Shown here: piece after piece, positions 1 to 6,010 of the stretch
Layout of the letters: the number at the start of each line of letters is the position of its first letter
Position numbering within the stretch: position 1 is the first letter of the stretch
Origin: an uncultured Bacillota bacterium
GTDB lineage: Bacteria > Bacillota > JAAYKD01
DNA: 6,480 nt
NCBI GenBank assembly: GCA_937897315.1
Contig: CALCNS010000304.1
Coordinates: 1 to 6,480, forward strand
Reading direction: 5' to 3'
Notes under the pieces: generated by a model
Told to the model about the DNA's origin: nothing
Databases searched by the model: none
The model's input: only the letters and a program-made list of their open reading frames with translations
Position numbers and translations under genes: made by a program

Positions 1-208
1 CTTGAGTACGGGATTGACAAACATCACGAATAATCTGGCAAACTTCTTCTACCTTCTTGTCTTCCACACCGATCAATAGAGTTGTGTTTCCTGATCGAAG
101 GAACCCACCTGTACTGGACAATCTGGTGGAACGGAATCCTGCTGCCACCAAAGCACCGGCAGCCTCATGAGAATCTTGATCCTGAATGACAGCAATAATC
201 ATCTTCAT
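1..208 (-). CDS. darA: Cyclic-di-AMP receptor DarA/PstA (YaaQ), 5' part, cut by the window edge
   Basis: This is the first 69 codons of a PII-like cyclic-di-AMP receptor; the 3' end lies beyond base 1. The reading begins MKMIIAVIQDQDS and carries the family signature STGGFLRSGNTT at residues 32-43, followed by LLIGVED. Family members are about 110 residues long and form cytoplasmic trimers that bind c-di-AMP at the subunit interfaces. Residues described as ligand contacts in PstA/DarA (R26, T28, F36, N41) are present at the same numbers. The family signals second-messenger status, but its downstream target is not well established. The ATG at 206-208 is chosen because GGAGGT lies six bases upstream. 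In Bacillus the gene sits between tmk and yaaR-holB. Here it follows an ATPase gene but has its own strong promoter. The identification is from sequence recognition and is very secure. Confidence 0.96.
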   Translation of the reverse strand, partial: MKMIIAVIQDQDSHEAAGALVAAGFRSTRLSSTGGFLRSGNTTLLIGVEDKKVEEVCQIIRDVCQSRTQ

Positions 209-214
209 ATAAAT

Positions 215-220
215 ACCTCC
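215..220 (-). promoter_or_regulatory. Ribosome binding site of darA
   Basis: GGAGGT on the minus strand lies six bases before the ATG at 206-208. It is a near-perfect anti-16S match and fixes the start of darA. Confidence 0.85.
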
Positions 221-253
221 ATTCGTTCCACTCTCGCTGGAGTTTGTACTTAG

Positions 254-282
254 ATTATACATGCTTTAGCAAAACCCGTCAA
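254..282 (-). promoter_or_regulatory. Sigma-A promoter of darA
   Basis: On the minus strand the -35 box TTGACG (277-282) and a perfect -10 box TATAAT (254-259) are separated by exactly 17 bases. The predicted transcription start is near 247, giving a leader of about 40 bases before darA. The -35 box begins two bases after the TAG stop of the upstream ATPase gene. I see no terminator between the two genes, so darA is probably transcribed both from this promoter and by read-through. Confidence 0.88.
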
Positions 283-284
283 GA

Positions 285-1844
285 CTAAACGAATATGACA
301 ACCCTTCTCTTGGGCTCGTCACCAACCGACCTCGAACGCAAACGATACTGCTCAGCTAGTTCGTGCTGTAATCTTCGATAGTAGGATTCTTGAGGTTGTA
401 ATTCCACCGGTTTTTGAGTTTCCATCACTTTTTCTATGGCTAACTCTGCTTCTTCTAAGGGATCTAACCAGCCTTCCCCTTGATTCTTTCCTGCTACATC
501 CGGACTTCTTCGGACCATATCTTTTAGCATCGTCTCTATTTGTGGGAAAGTATTGGCTCGAACTGTTAAAACAGGGATTCCATTCTGATGTGCTTCCAGT
601 AATTTCTCCGGTAATTTTCTGATCTGAGATTTTAGTGTAACAAACACATCACTACCATTTAATTCTCTGCTTACTTGAATCGGCAAGCGATGATTCTTTA
701 TGGCTTTCTCCATTAGATTTCGATTCACGGCATACGGATAAACTTTTAAGACATTGACGAAACGAGCTGCTTTCTCAATGGCTGTACCATGATCTAGAAC
801 CTCCAAATCTTGACGGTTCTTGGCTACTTCACTCTCTTGCTCTACTTTCCACTCACCTTGTTCTCCTTTGATTCGAACTTCAGGTACTACTTCATGTCCC
901 CTCAAGAGTAAATCTACCGTGGCAGCAACATCATGATGAATGAGAAGCTTCTCGCGACCGGCAATTTCAATGAGAACCTCAAAAGTAGGAGACTCTTTTC
1001 GTTCCAAAACAGATTTTTGGGTTCCTCTTCTCCGGGCTTCTTCATCACTCAAGGTTACGGTTTGTATACCACCCACCAAATCTGATATGGTTGGATTTTG
1101 AATGAGATTCTGTAAGGTAATACCATGTGCTGTGGCAACAAGCATTACACCACGCTCCGCTATAGTGCGAGCTGCAGCTGCCTCTTGTTCTGTACCAATC
1201 TCGTCAATCACCACAACTTCAGGCATGTGATTCTCCACCGCTTCAATCATCACCGCATGTTGTCTCATCACCTGAGGAACTTGCATTCTACGGGCATGAC
1301 CAATTCCCGGATGAGGAATATCTCCATCTCCGGCTATTTCGTTTGAAGTATCCACAACAACCACCCTTTTTTCCATTTCGTCCGCCAAGACCCTTGCCAT
1401 TTCCCGTAGCATGGTTGTTTTACCTACTCCCGGCTTCCCTAGGAGCAAAATACTTTGATTCTTGGCAACTACATCACGAATGGAGTCGATGGTACCAAAC
1501 AAAGCTCTACCAACTCTTAGTGTTAACCCAATTATTTTTCCGGAACGATTTCGGATTGCTGAGATACGATGCAAGGTTCGCTCAATGCCAGCCCTATTAT
1601 CGTCTCCAAAGGGACCCAAATGTTCAATTACCGATAGTAAGTCTTCGTTTGTAATCGGATCATCTCCCAAATATCGATATCTTTCCGGAAACCTAGCTTC
1701 GGGAATGCGCCCTAAGTCCATTACGACTTCAATAAGGTCATCTAATGTCTCTGTCAGTAGGTGTGCCTGCAAATTCTGAGGTAGTATCTGCAATAATACT
1801 TGGAGTTCATACCCCCAATGATTCAAATATTCCATCTCTGTCAT
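285..1844 (-). CDS. SpoIIIAA-like AAA ATPase with C-terminal R3H domain (COG3854/Ycf45-like)
   Basis: This is a 519-residue soluble ATPase predicted to bind single-stranded nucleic acid. Residues about 10-120 resemble the SpoIIIAA N-terminal domain. A P-loop ATPase core follows: Walker A GKPGVGKTT at 136-144, Walker B VVVIDEIG at 210-217 (D214, E215), and TAH at 238-240 as a probable sensor. Residues about 360-440 form a region typical of the cyanobacterial/plastid Ycf45-type proteins. The C-terminus is an R3H domain with R490-xxx-H494 followed by a basic stretch. SpoIIIAA itself lacks the R3H part and belongs to the spoIIIA operon, so this is a relative and not the sporulation gene. The cellular role is not established. 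The start overlaps the fumarase beta stop (ATGA). A second ATG at 1833-1835 (Met4) is nine bases from AAGGA and may be the true start. I see no transmembrane segment. Confidence 0.88.
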   Translation of the reverse strand: MTEMEYLNHWGYELQVLLQILPQNLQAHLLTETLDDLIEVVMDLGRIPEARFPERYRYLGDDPITNEDLLSVIEHLGPFGDDNRAGIERTLHRISAIRNRSGKIIGLTLRVGRALFGTIDSIRDVVAKNQSILLLGKPGVGKTTMLREMARVLADEMEKRVVVVDTSNEIAGDGDIPHPGIGHARRMQVPQVMRQHAVMIEAVENHMPEVVVIDEIGTEQEAAAARTIAERGVMLVATAHGITLQNLIQNPTISDLVGGIQTVTLSDEEARRRGTQKSVLERKESPTFEVLIEIAGREKLLIHHDVAATVDLLLRGHEVVPEVRIKGEQGEWKVEQESEVAKNRQDLEVLDHGTAIEKAARFVNVLKVYPYAVNRNLMEKAIKNHRLPIQVSRELNGSDVFVTLKSQIRKLPEKLLEAHQNGIPVLTVRANTFPQIETMLKDMVRRSPDVAGKNQGEGWLDPLEEAELAIEKVMETQKPVELQPQESYYRRLQHELAEQYRLRSRSVGDEPKRRVVIFV

Positions 1845-2380
1845 TCCTTATAATCATATTCCTCCGGAAAAATACTTCCACCATAACAATCGTTGGCCAC
1901 ATAGACAGCCATTCCTGATACATAAAGTCTTCGAATAGCTTCCGCTCCCAAGTCCTCATAGGCAATGGTTTCCATTTTAATAATGCTTCTTGCTTGTAAT
2001 GCAGCAGCTCCGCCTATGGCTGCAAAGTACACCGCCCCATGCTGTTGCAAAGCTCTACGAATCTCAGTACTTCTTGGCCCTTTCCCTATGAATCCTTTTA
2101 CCCCTTGATTAAGCATAAAAGTGGTAAACGGGTCCATCCTCGAAGAGGTTGTTGGTCCAATGGAACCGATAACCTTTCCTGGAGGTGTAGGTGCCGGACC
2201 AGCATAATAGATTGTTTGACGCTCTACATCAAAAGGTAAGATGTTTCCTTGCAATTTATCTTCCATCATTCTTTTGTGTGCCGCATCACGAGCCGTATAA
2301 ATCCAGCCATTCAAGTGGACTAAATCCCCAGCCTTCAATAACTCAATCTGTTTATCTACCAATGGTAAATCTATTTCCAC
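1841..2380 (-). CDS. fumB: Fumarate hydratase class I, beta subunit
   Basis: This is the smaller, C-terminal-type subunit of an iron-sulfur fumarase (fumarate + water to L-malate, EC 4.2.1.2), 179 residues long. It corresponds to the C-terminal domain of one-chain class I fumarases and to TtdB. Visible family motifs are TARDAAHKR (29-37), the GPAPTPPG segment (61-68), GPTTSSRMD (75-83) and GKG (99-101). The start is a GTG at 2378-2380, supported by AGGAGG seven bases upstream, which overlaps the stop codon of the alpha gene (TAGGAGG). The alpha and beta genes are 11 bases apart, consistent with translational coupling and heteromer assembly. The symbol follows common usage for split fumarases and does not mean E. 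coli FumB. L-tartrate dehydratase beta is the main alternative. The absence of tartrate genes favours fumarase. Confidence 0.93.
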   Translation of the reverse strand: MEIDLPLVDKQIELLKAGDLVHLNGWIYTARDAAHKRMMEDKLQGNILPFDVERQTIYYAGPAPTPPGKVIGSIGPTTSSRMDPFTTFMLNQGVKGFIGKGPRSTEIRRALQQHGAVYFAAIGGAAALQARSIIKMETIAYEDLGAEAIRRLYVSGMAVYVANDCYGGSIFPEEYDYKE

Positions 2381-2387
2381 TTTGATT

Positions 2388-2393
2388 CCTCCT
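2388..2393 (-). promoter_or_regulatory. Ribosome binding site deciding the GTG start of the fumarase beta gene
   Basis: AGGAGG on the minus strand shares bases with the TAG stop of the alpha-subunit gene and lies seven bases before the GTG at 2378-2380. No ATG at a suitable distance competes, so the GTG start is well supported. Confidence 0.8.
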
Positions 2394-3234
2394 ACAAATA
2401 ATCAGTCTTATGTCTTGTGGCGTGGCACCCTATATTCACTGCAACAGGAAGTCCGGCAATGTGTGTTGGGCTGATTTCTATGGCAACAAATAGAGCTGTA
2501 GTCTTTCCGCCAAACCCTTGTGGACCAATATTTGTTTGGTTCACAAGATCCAGAAGCTCTTTCTCCATGGACGCAATGCTTAGATCGGAATGGTAACTAC
2601 CTATATGACGGAGCAATGCTTTTTTAGCCAAATAGGTACAATGTTCCATTGTACCTCCGATACCTACACCGATAATCATGGGGGGACAAGGGTTGCCGCC
2701 TGCTTTTCGAACGGTCTCTAAGACGACATCGTAAATCCCTTTCACGCCATCTCCGGGTTTCAGAAAAAACAAACCTCCCATATTCTCTGAGCCAAAGCCT
2801 TTGGGAGCAACGGTAATCTTGATTTGATCACCCGAAACCATTCTAAGGTGCAGAATTGCCGGGGTATTGTCTCCTATATTCACTCTAGTGATAGGATGCG
2901 CGGTAGATTTCCTCAAGTACCCTTGCTGATATCCTTGGCGAACGCCTTCGTTAACAGCTGCTTCCAGATCGCCATCCACTACATGGACTTCTTGCCCCAG
3001 TTCCATAAAAACCACTGCCATCCCTGTATCTTGACAGATAGCCATGTGCTCAAGACGAGCAACATCGGCATTTTGCAATAATAACCCGAGGACCTCTTGA
3101 GCTCGGTGATCCTCTTCTTGAGTCCTTGCTTGTTGTAAAGCTGAAACAATATCATCATTCAGATTATAGTTAGCGTGCATACATAACTCTGCTACCTTGC
3201 GAGTTATCTCAGAAGCAGATACTAGTCGCATCAT
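2392..3234 (-). CDS. fumA: Fumarate hydratase class I, alpha subunit
   Basis: This is the catalytic, [4Fe-4S]-cluster-bearing subunit of a two-subunit fumarase, 280 residues, acting in the cytoplasm in the TCA or reductive TCA branch. Three cysteines in the expected family contexts are the likely cluster ligands: C67 in AICQDTG, C183 in NPCPP and C270 in NIGCHATRH. Their spacing (116 and 87) is close to that of one-chain class I fumarases. The glycine-rich GVGIGGT at 189-195 is also typical. Two adjacent ATG codons (3232-3234 and 3229-3231) follow a purine-rich GAGGGGGTGGG stretch, and the second has slightly better spacing, so the true product may be one residue shorter. The gene heads the operon with the beta subunit and the R3H ATPase. 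The oxygen-sensitive cluster type fits an anaerobic lifestyle. L-tartrate dehydratase alpha is the alternative. Confidence 0.94.
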   Translation of the reverse strand: MMRLVSASEITRKVAELCMHANYNLNDDIVSALQQARTQEEDHRAQEVLGLLLQNADVARLEHMAICQDTGMAVVFMELGQEVHVVDGDLEAAVNEGVRQGYQQGYLRKSTAHPITRVNIGDNTPAILHLRMVSGDQIKITVAPKGFGSENMGGLFFLKPGDGVKGIYDVVLETVRKAGGNPCPPMIIGVGIGGTMEHCTYLAKKALLRHIGSYHSDLSIASMEKELLDLVNQTNIGPQGFGGKTTALFVAIEISPTHIAGLPVAVNIGCHATRHKTDYL

Positions 3235-3253
3235 CCCACCCCCTCTTCTTTTC

Positions 3254-3282
3254 AGAATACAGATAAATGCCTAAAAAATCAA
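3254..3282 (-). promoter_or_regulatory. Putative sigma-A promoter of the fumarase-ATPase operon
   Basis: On the minus strand TTGATT (3277-3282) and TATTCT (3254-3259) are 17 bases apart, just after the upstream terminator. The -35 matches four of six and the -10 four of six consensus bases. The implied leader would be only about 12-14 bases, mostly the ribosome binding site, so the assignment is tentative. Confidence 0.45.
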
Positions 3283-3287
3283 GAGGT

Positions 3288-3329
3288 AAATCAAAAACAG
3301 CGAGTCGCAAAGCATGGACCCGCTGTCTT
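3288..3329 (-). terminator. Intrinsic terminator after the SagB-type oxidoreductase gene
   Basis: On the minus strand ACAGCGGGTC (3317-3326) pairs with GACTCGCTGT (3297-3306) through ten base pairs including one G-U. The loop is ten bases, and TTTTGATTT follows. The stem can extend by A-U and G-U pairs into the flanking bases. It lies 12 bases after the stop codon and separates this gene from the fumarase operon. Confidence 0.85.
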
Positions 3330-3338
3330 GATTCGTTC

Positions 3339-4097
3339 TTAATCTTTTTTGCCAACCGTGGCAACATATACCGGGATACGGTTCACTCCATCGATTCCTA
3401 AAATAGCACTCAACTCATCGTCATCAAAAGCAGCAATACCACAGCAGCCAGAGGCAATTGCCTCGCAAGCCAAGTATAAGTTTTGGCATACATGGCCCGC
3501 ATCTAAATGTATGTATCGATACGCTCTTTCCGCATAACGCCAAACATTGCGATAAATCTCAGCAGCCCAGAAGAAAGTGACGGCAGAATTCCTAACCATT
3601 CCTTGACGGTGGCAGACGCGAGTCAGGTCTTCAGATAATTGATCTGAAGTAGACAGCAAGGCAAGTTTATGATCCAGAGCACAATATTGATACAATCCCG
3701 GTTGAAGCCCTTCTACTCGCTGAATCAACAAGTAGGTTTCGAAAGAATGCCTTGACCCAGCTGATGGGACGGTTCTTAAAGTCGCAGGACGAGTGGTTAC
3801 TTGCTTAATACCTTGAGTTGACCATAAAAGATACGATAACTCCATGAGGGTTAAAGGTTGCTCCGAGTATTTGCGAACACTAACTCGTTGATTGATCGCA
3901 TCAGATAAGTCTATCCGGTTCACCTGAATCGTCTCGGGCCTTGGAAGATCAAACAACGGTTTATCCGTTGGAGTAGGATCGGTTAACTCCGGTTGAGGTA
4001 ACATTTTGGTCTGATCGCTTTGTTCCAATTGATGCTTGTACTTCGTATATTCCATAAAAGTTGGACCGATTCTTAAAACTTGCAAACGTTTGTGCAT
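3339..4097 (-). CDS. SagB/ThcOx-type FMN-dependent nitroreductase-family dehydrogenase
   Basis: This is a 252-residue member of the nitroreductase fold, SagB-type dehydrogenase branch. The N-terminal GPTFMEYTKYKHQL segment (11-24) is typical of this branch. INQRVSVRKYS (68-78) is the FMN phosphate-binding signature with R71, S73 and R75. RTVPSAGSRHSFETYLL (108-124) and LDAGHVCQNLYLACEA (198-213) are further conserved blocks, and IAAFDDDELSAILGIDG (221-237) closes the domain. Biochemically known members oxidise azolines to azoles in peptide natural products, but many stand-alone members have unknown substrates. No precursor peptide, cyclodehydratase or transporter gene is visible beside it, so the substrate is unknown. 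AAGGAG seven bases upstream supports the ATG. The gene lies between two terminators and looks monocistronic. No signal peptide or transmembrane segment is seen. Confidence 0.88.
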   Translation of the reverse strand: MHKRLQVLRIGPTFMEYTKYKHQLEQSDQTKMLPQPELTDPTPTDKPLFDLPRPETIQVNRIDLSDAINQRVSVRKYSEQPLTLMELSYLLWSTQGIKQVTTRPATLRTVPSAGSRHSFETYLLIQRVEGLQPGLYQYCALDHKLALLSTSDQLSEDLTRVCHRQGMVRNSAVTFFWAAEIYRNVWRYAERAYRYIHLDAGHVCQNLYLACEAIASGCCGIAAFDDDELSAILGIDGVNRIPVYVATVGKKD

Positions 4098-4104
4098 GGT
4101 AGCA

Positions 4105-4110
4105 CTCCTT
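4105..4110 (-). promoter_or_regulatory. Ribosome binding site of the SagB-type gene
   Basis: AAGGAG on the minus strand lies seven bases before the ATG at 4095-4097. It fixes this start for the 252-residue product. Confidence 0.75.
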
Positions 4111-4167
4111 TCTTCTCGCTAAAAAATAGTGTTTAGTAATTTCGTGCTATAAAGTAATTCTCCTTCT

Positions 4168-4203
4168 TAAGAAAAGAGCTGCTCCATTGGAGCAACTCTT
4201 TCT
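4168..4203 (-). terminator. Intrinsic terminator after clpP
   Basis: On the minus strand AAGAGTTGCTCC (4189-4200) pairs with GGAGCAGCTCTT (4174-4185) through twelve base pairs including one U-G. The loop is three bases (AAT), and TTCTT follows. The U-tract is short but the stem is strong. It starts four bases past the clpP stop, so clpP is probably a single-gene transcript. Confidence 0.82.
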
Positions 4204-4204
4204 G

Positions 4205-4795
4205 TTAGGATCGACTCTCAAACACTTGATCGATTAAACCAAATTCCTTCGCTTCTTTCGCTGAAAAATAATTGTCTCGATCGGTTCTTGTCTCTATGGT
4301 TCCCAAATCCTGACCGGTATGTTTAGCCAGAATTTCATTTAGCATTTGTCTGATTCTTAAAATCTCTTCGGCCTGGATTTTAATGTCCGCTGCCTGACCT
4401 TGAGCACCACCCAATGGCTGATGAATCATGATTCGAGAATGAGGCAAAGCCATGCGCTTTTTACCTGCTGCCAAAATCACAGCTGCCATAGAAGCGGCTA
4501 ACCCCACACAAATGGTATTCACCGGGGCTTTTAAATATTGAATTGTATCATACAAAGCCATGCCGGAATATACTTCTCCGCCAGGTGAGTTGATGTAAAT
4601 GTTGATTTCTTTTTCGGGATCCTCTGCTTCCAAGAAAAGAAGCTGAGCAATAATTAGATTGACCGAATACATATTAATCTCACCATTTAAAAAAATGATG
4701 CGGTCACGTAACATGCGAGAGAAAATATCGTAGGACCGTTCTCCCCGACTCGATTGTTCGATGACGATAGGTACTAAGTTATTCTGAATACTCAT
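4205..4795 (-). CDS. clpP: ATP-dependent Clp protease proteolytic subunit ClpP
   Basis: This is the serine peptidase subunit that forms a double seven-membered barrel and degrades proteins fed by ClpX or ClpC. It has 196 residues, the normal length. The N-terminus ([21 protein letters not shown]) and INSPGG (68-73) are typical. The probable catalytic triad is S102 in AASMA, H125 in MIHQPLGG and D174 in TDRDN. Two differences from common ClpP stand out. The turn after the catalytic helix reads [10 protein letters not shown], two residues shorter than the usual AAGxKGKRxALP, and the usual glycine after ASM is alanine. The DNA there is cleanly in frame, so this is not a visible error. AGGAGG seven bases upstream supports the ATG. 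The gene is not next to tig or clpX, which suggests it may be a second clpP copy. It has its own promoter, CtsR-like operator and terminator. Confidence 0.95.
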   Translation of the reverse strand: MSIQNNLVPIVIEQSSRGERSYDIFSRMLRDRIIFLNGEINMYSVNLIIAQLLFLEAEDPEKEINIYINSPGGEVYSGMALYDTIQYLKAPVNTICVGLAASMAAVILAAGKKRMALPHSRIMIHQPLGGAQGQAADIKIQAEEILRIRQMLNEILAKHTGQDLGTIETRTDRDNYFSAKEAKEFGLIDQVFESRS

Positions 4796-4802
4796 ATAGG
4801 TT

Positions 4803-4808
4803 CCTCCT
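4803..4808 (-). promoter_or_regulatory. Ribosome binding site of clpP
   Basis: AGGAGG on the minus strand lies seven bases before the ATG at 4793-4795. It is a perfect match and fixes the clpP start. Confidence 0.85.
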
Positions 4809-4839
4809 GTACTTTGATTGGAATTTGGAATGTATTCAC

Positions 4840-4868
4840 ATTATATATCAAAGGTCAGGAAAGGTCAA
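4840..4868 (-). promoter_or_regulatory. Sigma-A promoter of clpP
   Basis: On the minus strand the -35 box TTGACC (4863-4868) and a perfect -10 box TATAAT (4840-4845) are exactly 17 bases apart. Transcription should begin near 4833, giving a leader of about 38 bases. The -35 box and spacer coincide with the CtsR-like repeat, so repressor binding would block RNA polymerase directly. Confidence 0.88.
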
Positions 4869-4869
4869 T
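4853..4869 (+). promoter_or_regulatory. CtsR-like operator (tandem heptad) of clpP
   Basis: Read on the plus strand, GGTCAGG-AAA-GGTCAAT is a direct repeat of GGTCA with a ten-base period. The known CtsR box is GGTCAAA-NAN-GGTCAAA. The second heptad differs at one position, the first at two, and the spacer fits. Position over the -35 box of clpP is typical of CtsR-repressed class III heat-shock genes in low-GC Gram-positives. The site is therefore predicted to repress clpP until heat or protein stress. ctsR itself is not in the window. Confidence 0.75.
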
Positions 4870-4877
4870 ACCTTTTT

Positions 4878-5372
4878 TTACTCTTTTCTAAGGCTACCCC
4901 ATGTTTTTCTCATCATTAATTCATCCACACCGGGTAACACATAGTTTCGAATAACCCCAATGCTCTCATAACCCAATCGTAAATAGAATTTTTGTCCAAT
5001 CAAATTATCCATGGATGTCAAAACGAATAAATTAGGACCATTCTTTTGGGCGATCGATTCCACTGCCGTCATCAGCAATTGTCCAATACCTCTTTGATGA
5101 TGCTGATAATCTACTGCTATGAGCTTCACATAAGCGCTCATGCCAAAAACAGCTTGTTCTTGCATCCAAACGAACCCGCGAACCTTACCATTTTCCAGTG
5201 CAGTTAGCAAAATATCTTTGGCGTCATAAGCAGTTTCTAACATATGGATAATCTTTTGTGGGTTGTATTGATACCTTTGAAAAACTCGATTCTCAGCAAC
5301 GATCTCGGCGATGGCAGGGATTTGATCTTTTACCATGGGTTGCAAAATGAACAAGTCATCCATGAGAATCAT
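4878..5372 (-). CDS. GNAT-family N-acetyltransferase
   Basis: This is a 164-residue acetyltransferase of the Gcn5-related fold, which uses acetyl-CoA; the acceptor substrate is unknown. Motif A is visible as VKLIAVDYQHHQRGIGQLL (82-100), whose HQRGIG (92-97) is the pyrophosphate-binding loop. The usual Q/R at the first position of this loop is H92. Motif B is NLIGQKFYLRLGYESIG (123-139), typical of the family. The first ATG sits immediately behind the AGGAAAGG ribosome binding site, leaving little spacing. The second ATG at 5361-5363 (Met4) is nine bases from it and may be the real start, giving 161 residues. The gene lies 14 bases after recR, so it is likely cotranscribed with dnaX-ybaB-recR. 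I see no terminator before the clpP promoter. The context does not reveal the substrate. Confidence 0.88.
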   Translation of the reverse strand: MILMDDLFILQPMVKDQIPAIAEIVAENRVFQRYQYNPQKIIHMLETAYDAKDILLTALENGKVRGFVWMQEQAVFGMSAYVKLIAVDYQHHQRGIGQLLMTAVESIAQKNGPNLFVLTSMDNLIGQKFYLRLGYESIGVIRNYVLPGVDELMMRKTWGSLRKE

Positions 5373-5386
5373 CCTTTCCTTCAGAG

Positions 5387-5986
5387 CTAGATTTCGCGAC
5401 GCCCTTCTAAAGCTTTCAGCAATGTAATCTCATCTGCATATTCCAAATCGCCACCGACTGGTAAACCACGAGCAATTCTAGTTACTTTTAAGCCAGCCGG
5501 TTTCACCAATCGGGACAAATATAAAGCCGTCGTTTCGCCTTCTATATTTGGGTTGGTTGCCAAAATTAACTCTTTGACCGACCCATCCAGCAAGCGCATT
5601 TGCATTTCTCTGATTTTGAGTTTCTCTGGGCCAATATTTTCGTTGGGTTGAATCGCACCATGTAAAACGTGATACAACCCTCTATACTCTCTGGTCTTTT
5701 CCATAGCCATGACATCGCGAGGGTCGGAAACCACACATATGACACTTCGATCACGCTTATCGTCTTGGCAGATACTGCATGGATCTGTATCGGATAAATT
5801 CCAACATATTGAGCAATATTTCATTTTTTCTTTGGCTTCTAATAAAGCCCCTGCCAAATCCTTCACTTTGCTTTCATCCATTTGAATAATATGCATTGCT
5901 AAGCGTTGAGCTGTTTTAGGCCCGATACCTGGTAAGCGGCTCAATTGAGATACTAAGCGGGTCATCGAATCACCAAAGGTATACAA
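5387..5986 (-). CDS. recR: Recombination protein RecR
   Basis: This is a recombination mediator that acts with RecF and RecO to load RecA at single-stranded gaps. It has 199 residues, the usual length. In order: a helix-hairpin-helix with [13 protein letters not shown] (18-30), a zinc-binding C4 motif (C58, C61, C70, C73) and a Toprim domain beginning near residue 81 with [12 protein letters not shown], followed by [14 protein letters not shown] (144-157). [13 protein letters not shown] (173-185) is the conserved C-terminal block. The start is a TTG at 5984-5986, because AGGGGA lies five bases upstream and the residues from here align with the family N-terminus. The first downstream ATG (Met8, 5963-5965) has no comparable site. 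The gene sits 24 bases after ybaB in the conserved dnaX-ybaB-recR cluster. Confidence 0.97.
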   Translation of the reverse strand: MYTFGDSMTRLVSQLSRLPGIGPKTAQRLAMHIIQMDESKVKDLAGALLEAKEKMKYCSICWNLSDTDPCSICQDDKRDRSVICVVSDPRDVMAMEKTREYRGLYHVLHGAIQPNENIGPEKLKIREMQMRLLDGSVKELILATNPNIEGETTALYLSRLVKPAGLKVTRIARGLPVGGDLEYADEITLLKALEGRREI

Positions 5987-5991
5987 ATTAA

Positions 5992-5997
5992 TCCCCT
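5992..5997 (-). promoter_or_regulatory. Ribosome binding site deciding the TTG start of recR
   Basis: AGGGGA on the minus strand lies five bases before the TTG at 5984-5986. It supports TTG initiation over the later ATG at 5963-5965. Confidence 0.65.
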
Positions 5998-6010
5998 ATC
6001 CCTTCTTATC

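Noticed and set aside
216..242. Possible hairpin CTCCA/TGGAG that could hide the darA ribosome binding site
   Set aside because: Only five base pairs around a 16-base loop; too weak to claim as a regulatory structure without conservation.
1125..1779. Several plus-strand open frames opposite the R3H ATPase gene (1125-1346, 1343-1654, 1462-1779)
   Set aside because: They overlap each other and a clear minus-strand gene with intact Walker and R3H motifs, resemble no family I recognise, and have low-complexity, coding-shadow composition.
2038..2385. Plus-strand open frames opposite the fumarase beta gene
   Set aside because: They are antisense shadows inside a gene with clear GPTTSSRMD and TARDAAHKR motifs.
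2824..3081. Plus-strand open frame opposite the fumarase alpha gene
   Set aside because: It lies fully inside a conserved enzyme gene on the other strand and has no recognisable family features.
4174..4200. The clpP terminator acting in both directions
   Set aside because: No plus-strand gene ends here, so there is nothing for it to terminate on that strand.
4205..4795. Frameshift or sequencing error in clpP explaining the missing two residues
   Set aside because: The loss equals a clean six bases, the frame continues correctly on both sides, and total length is normal.
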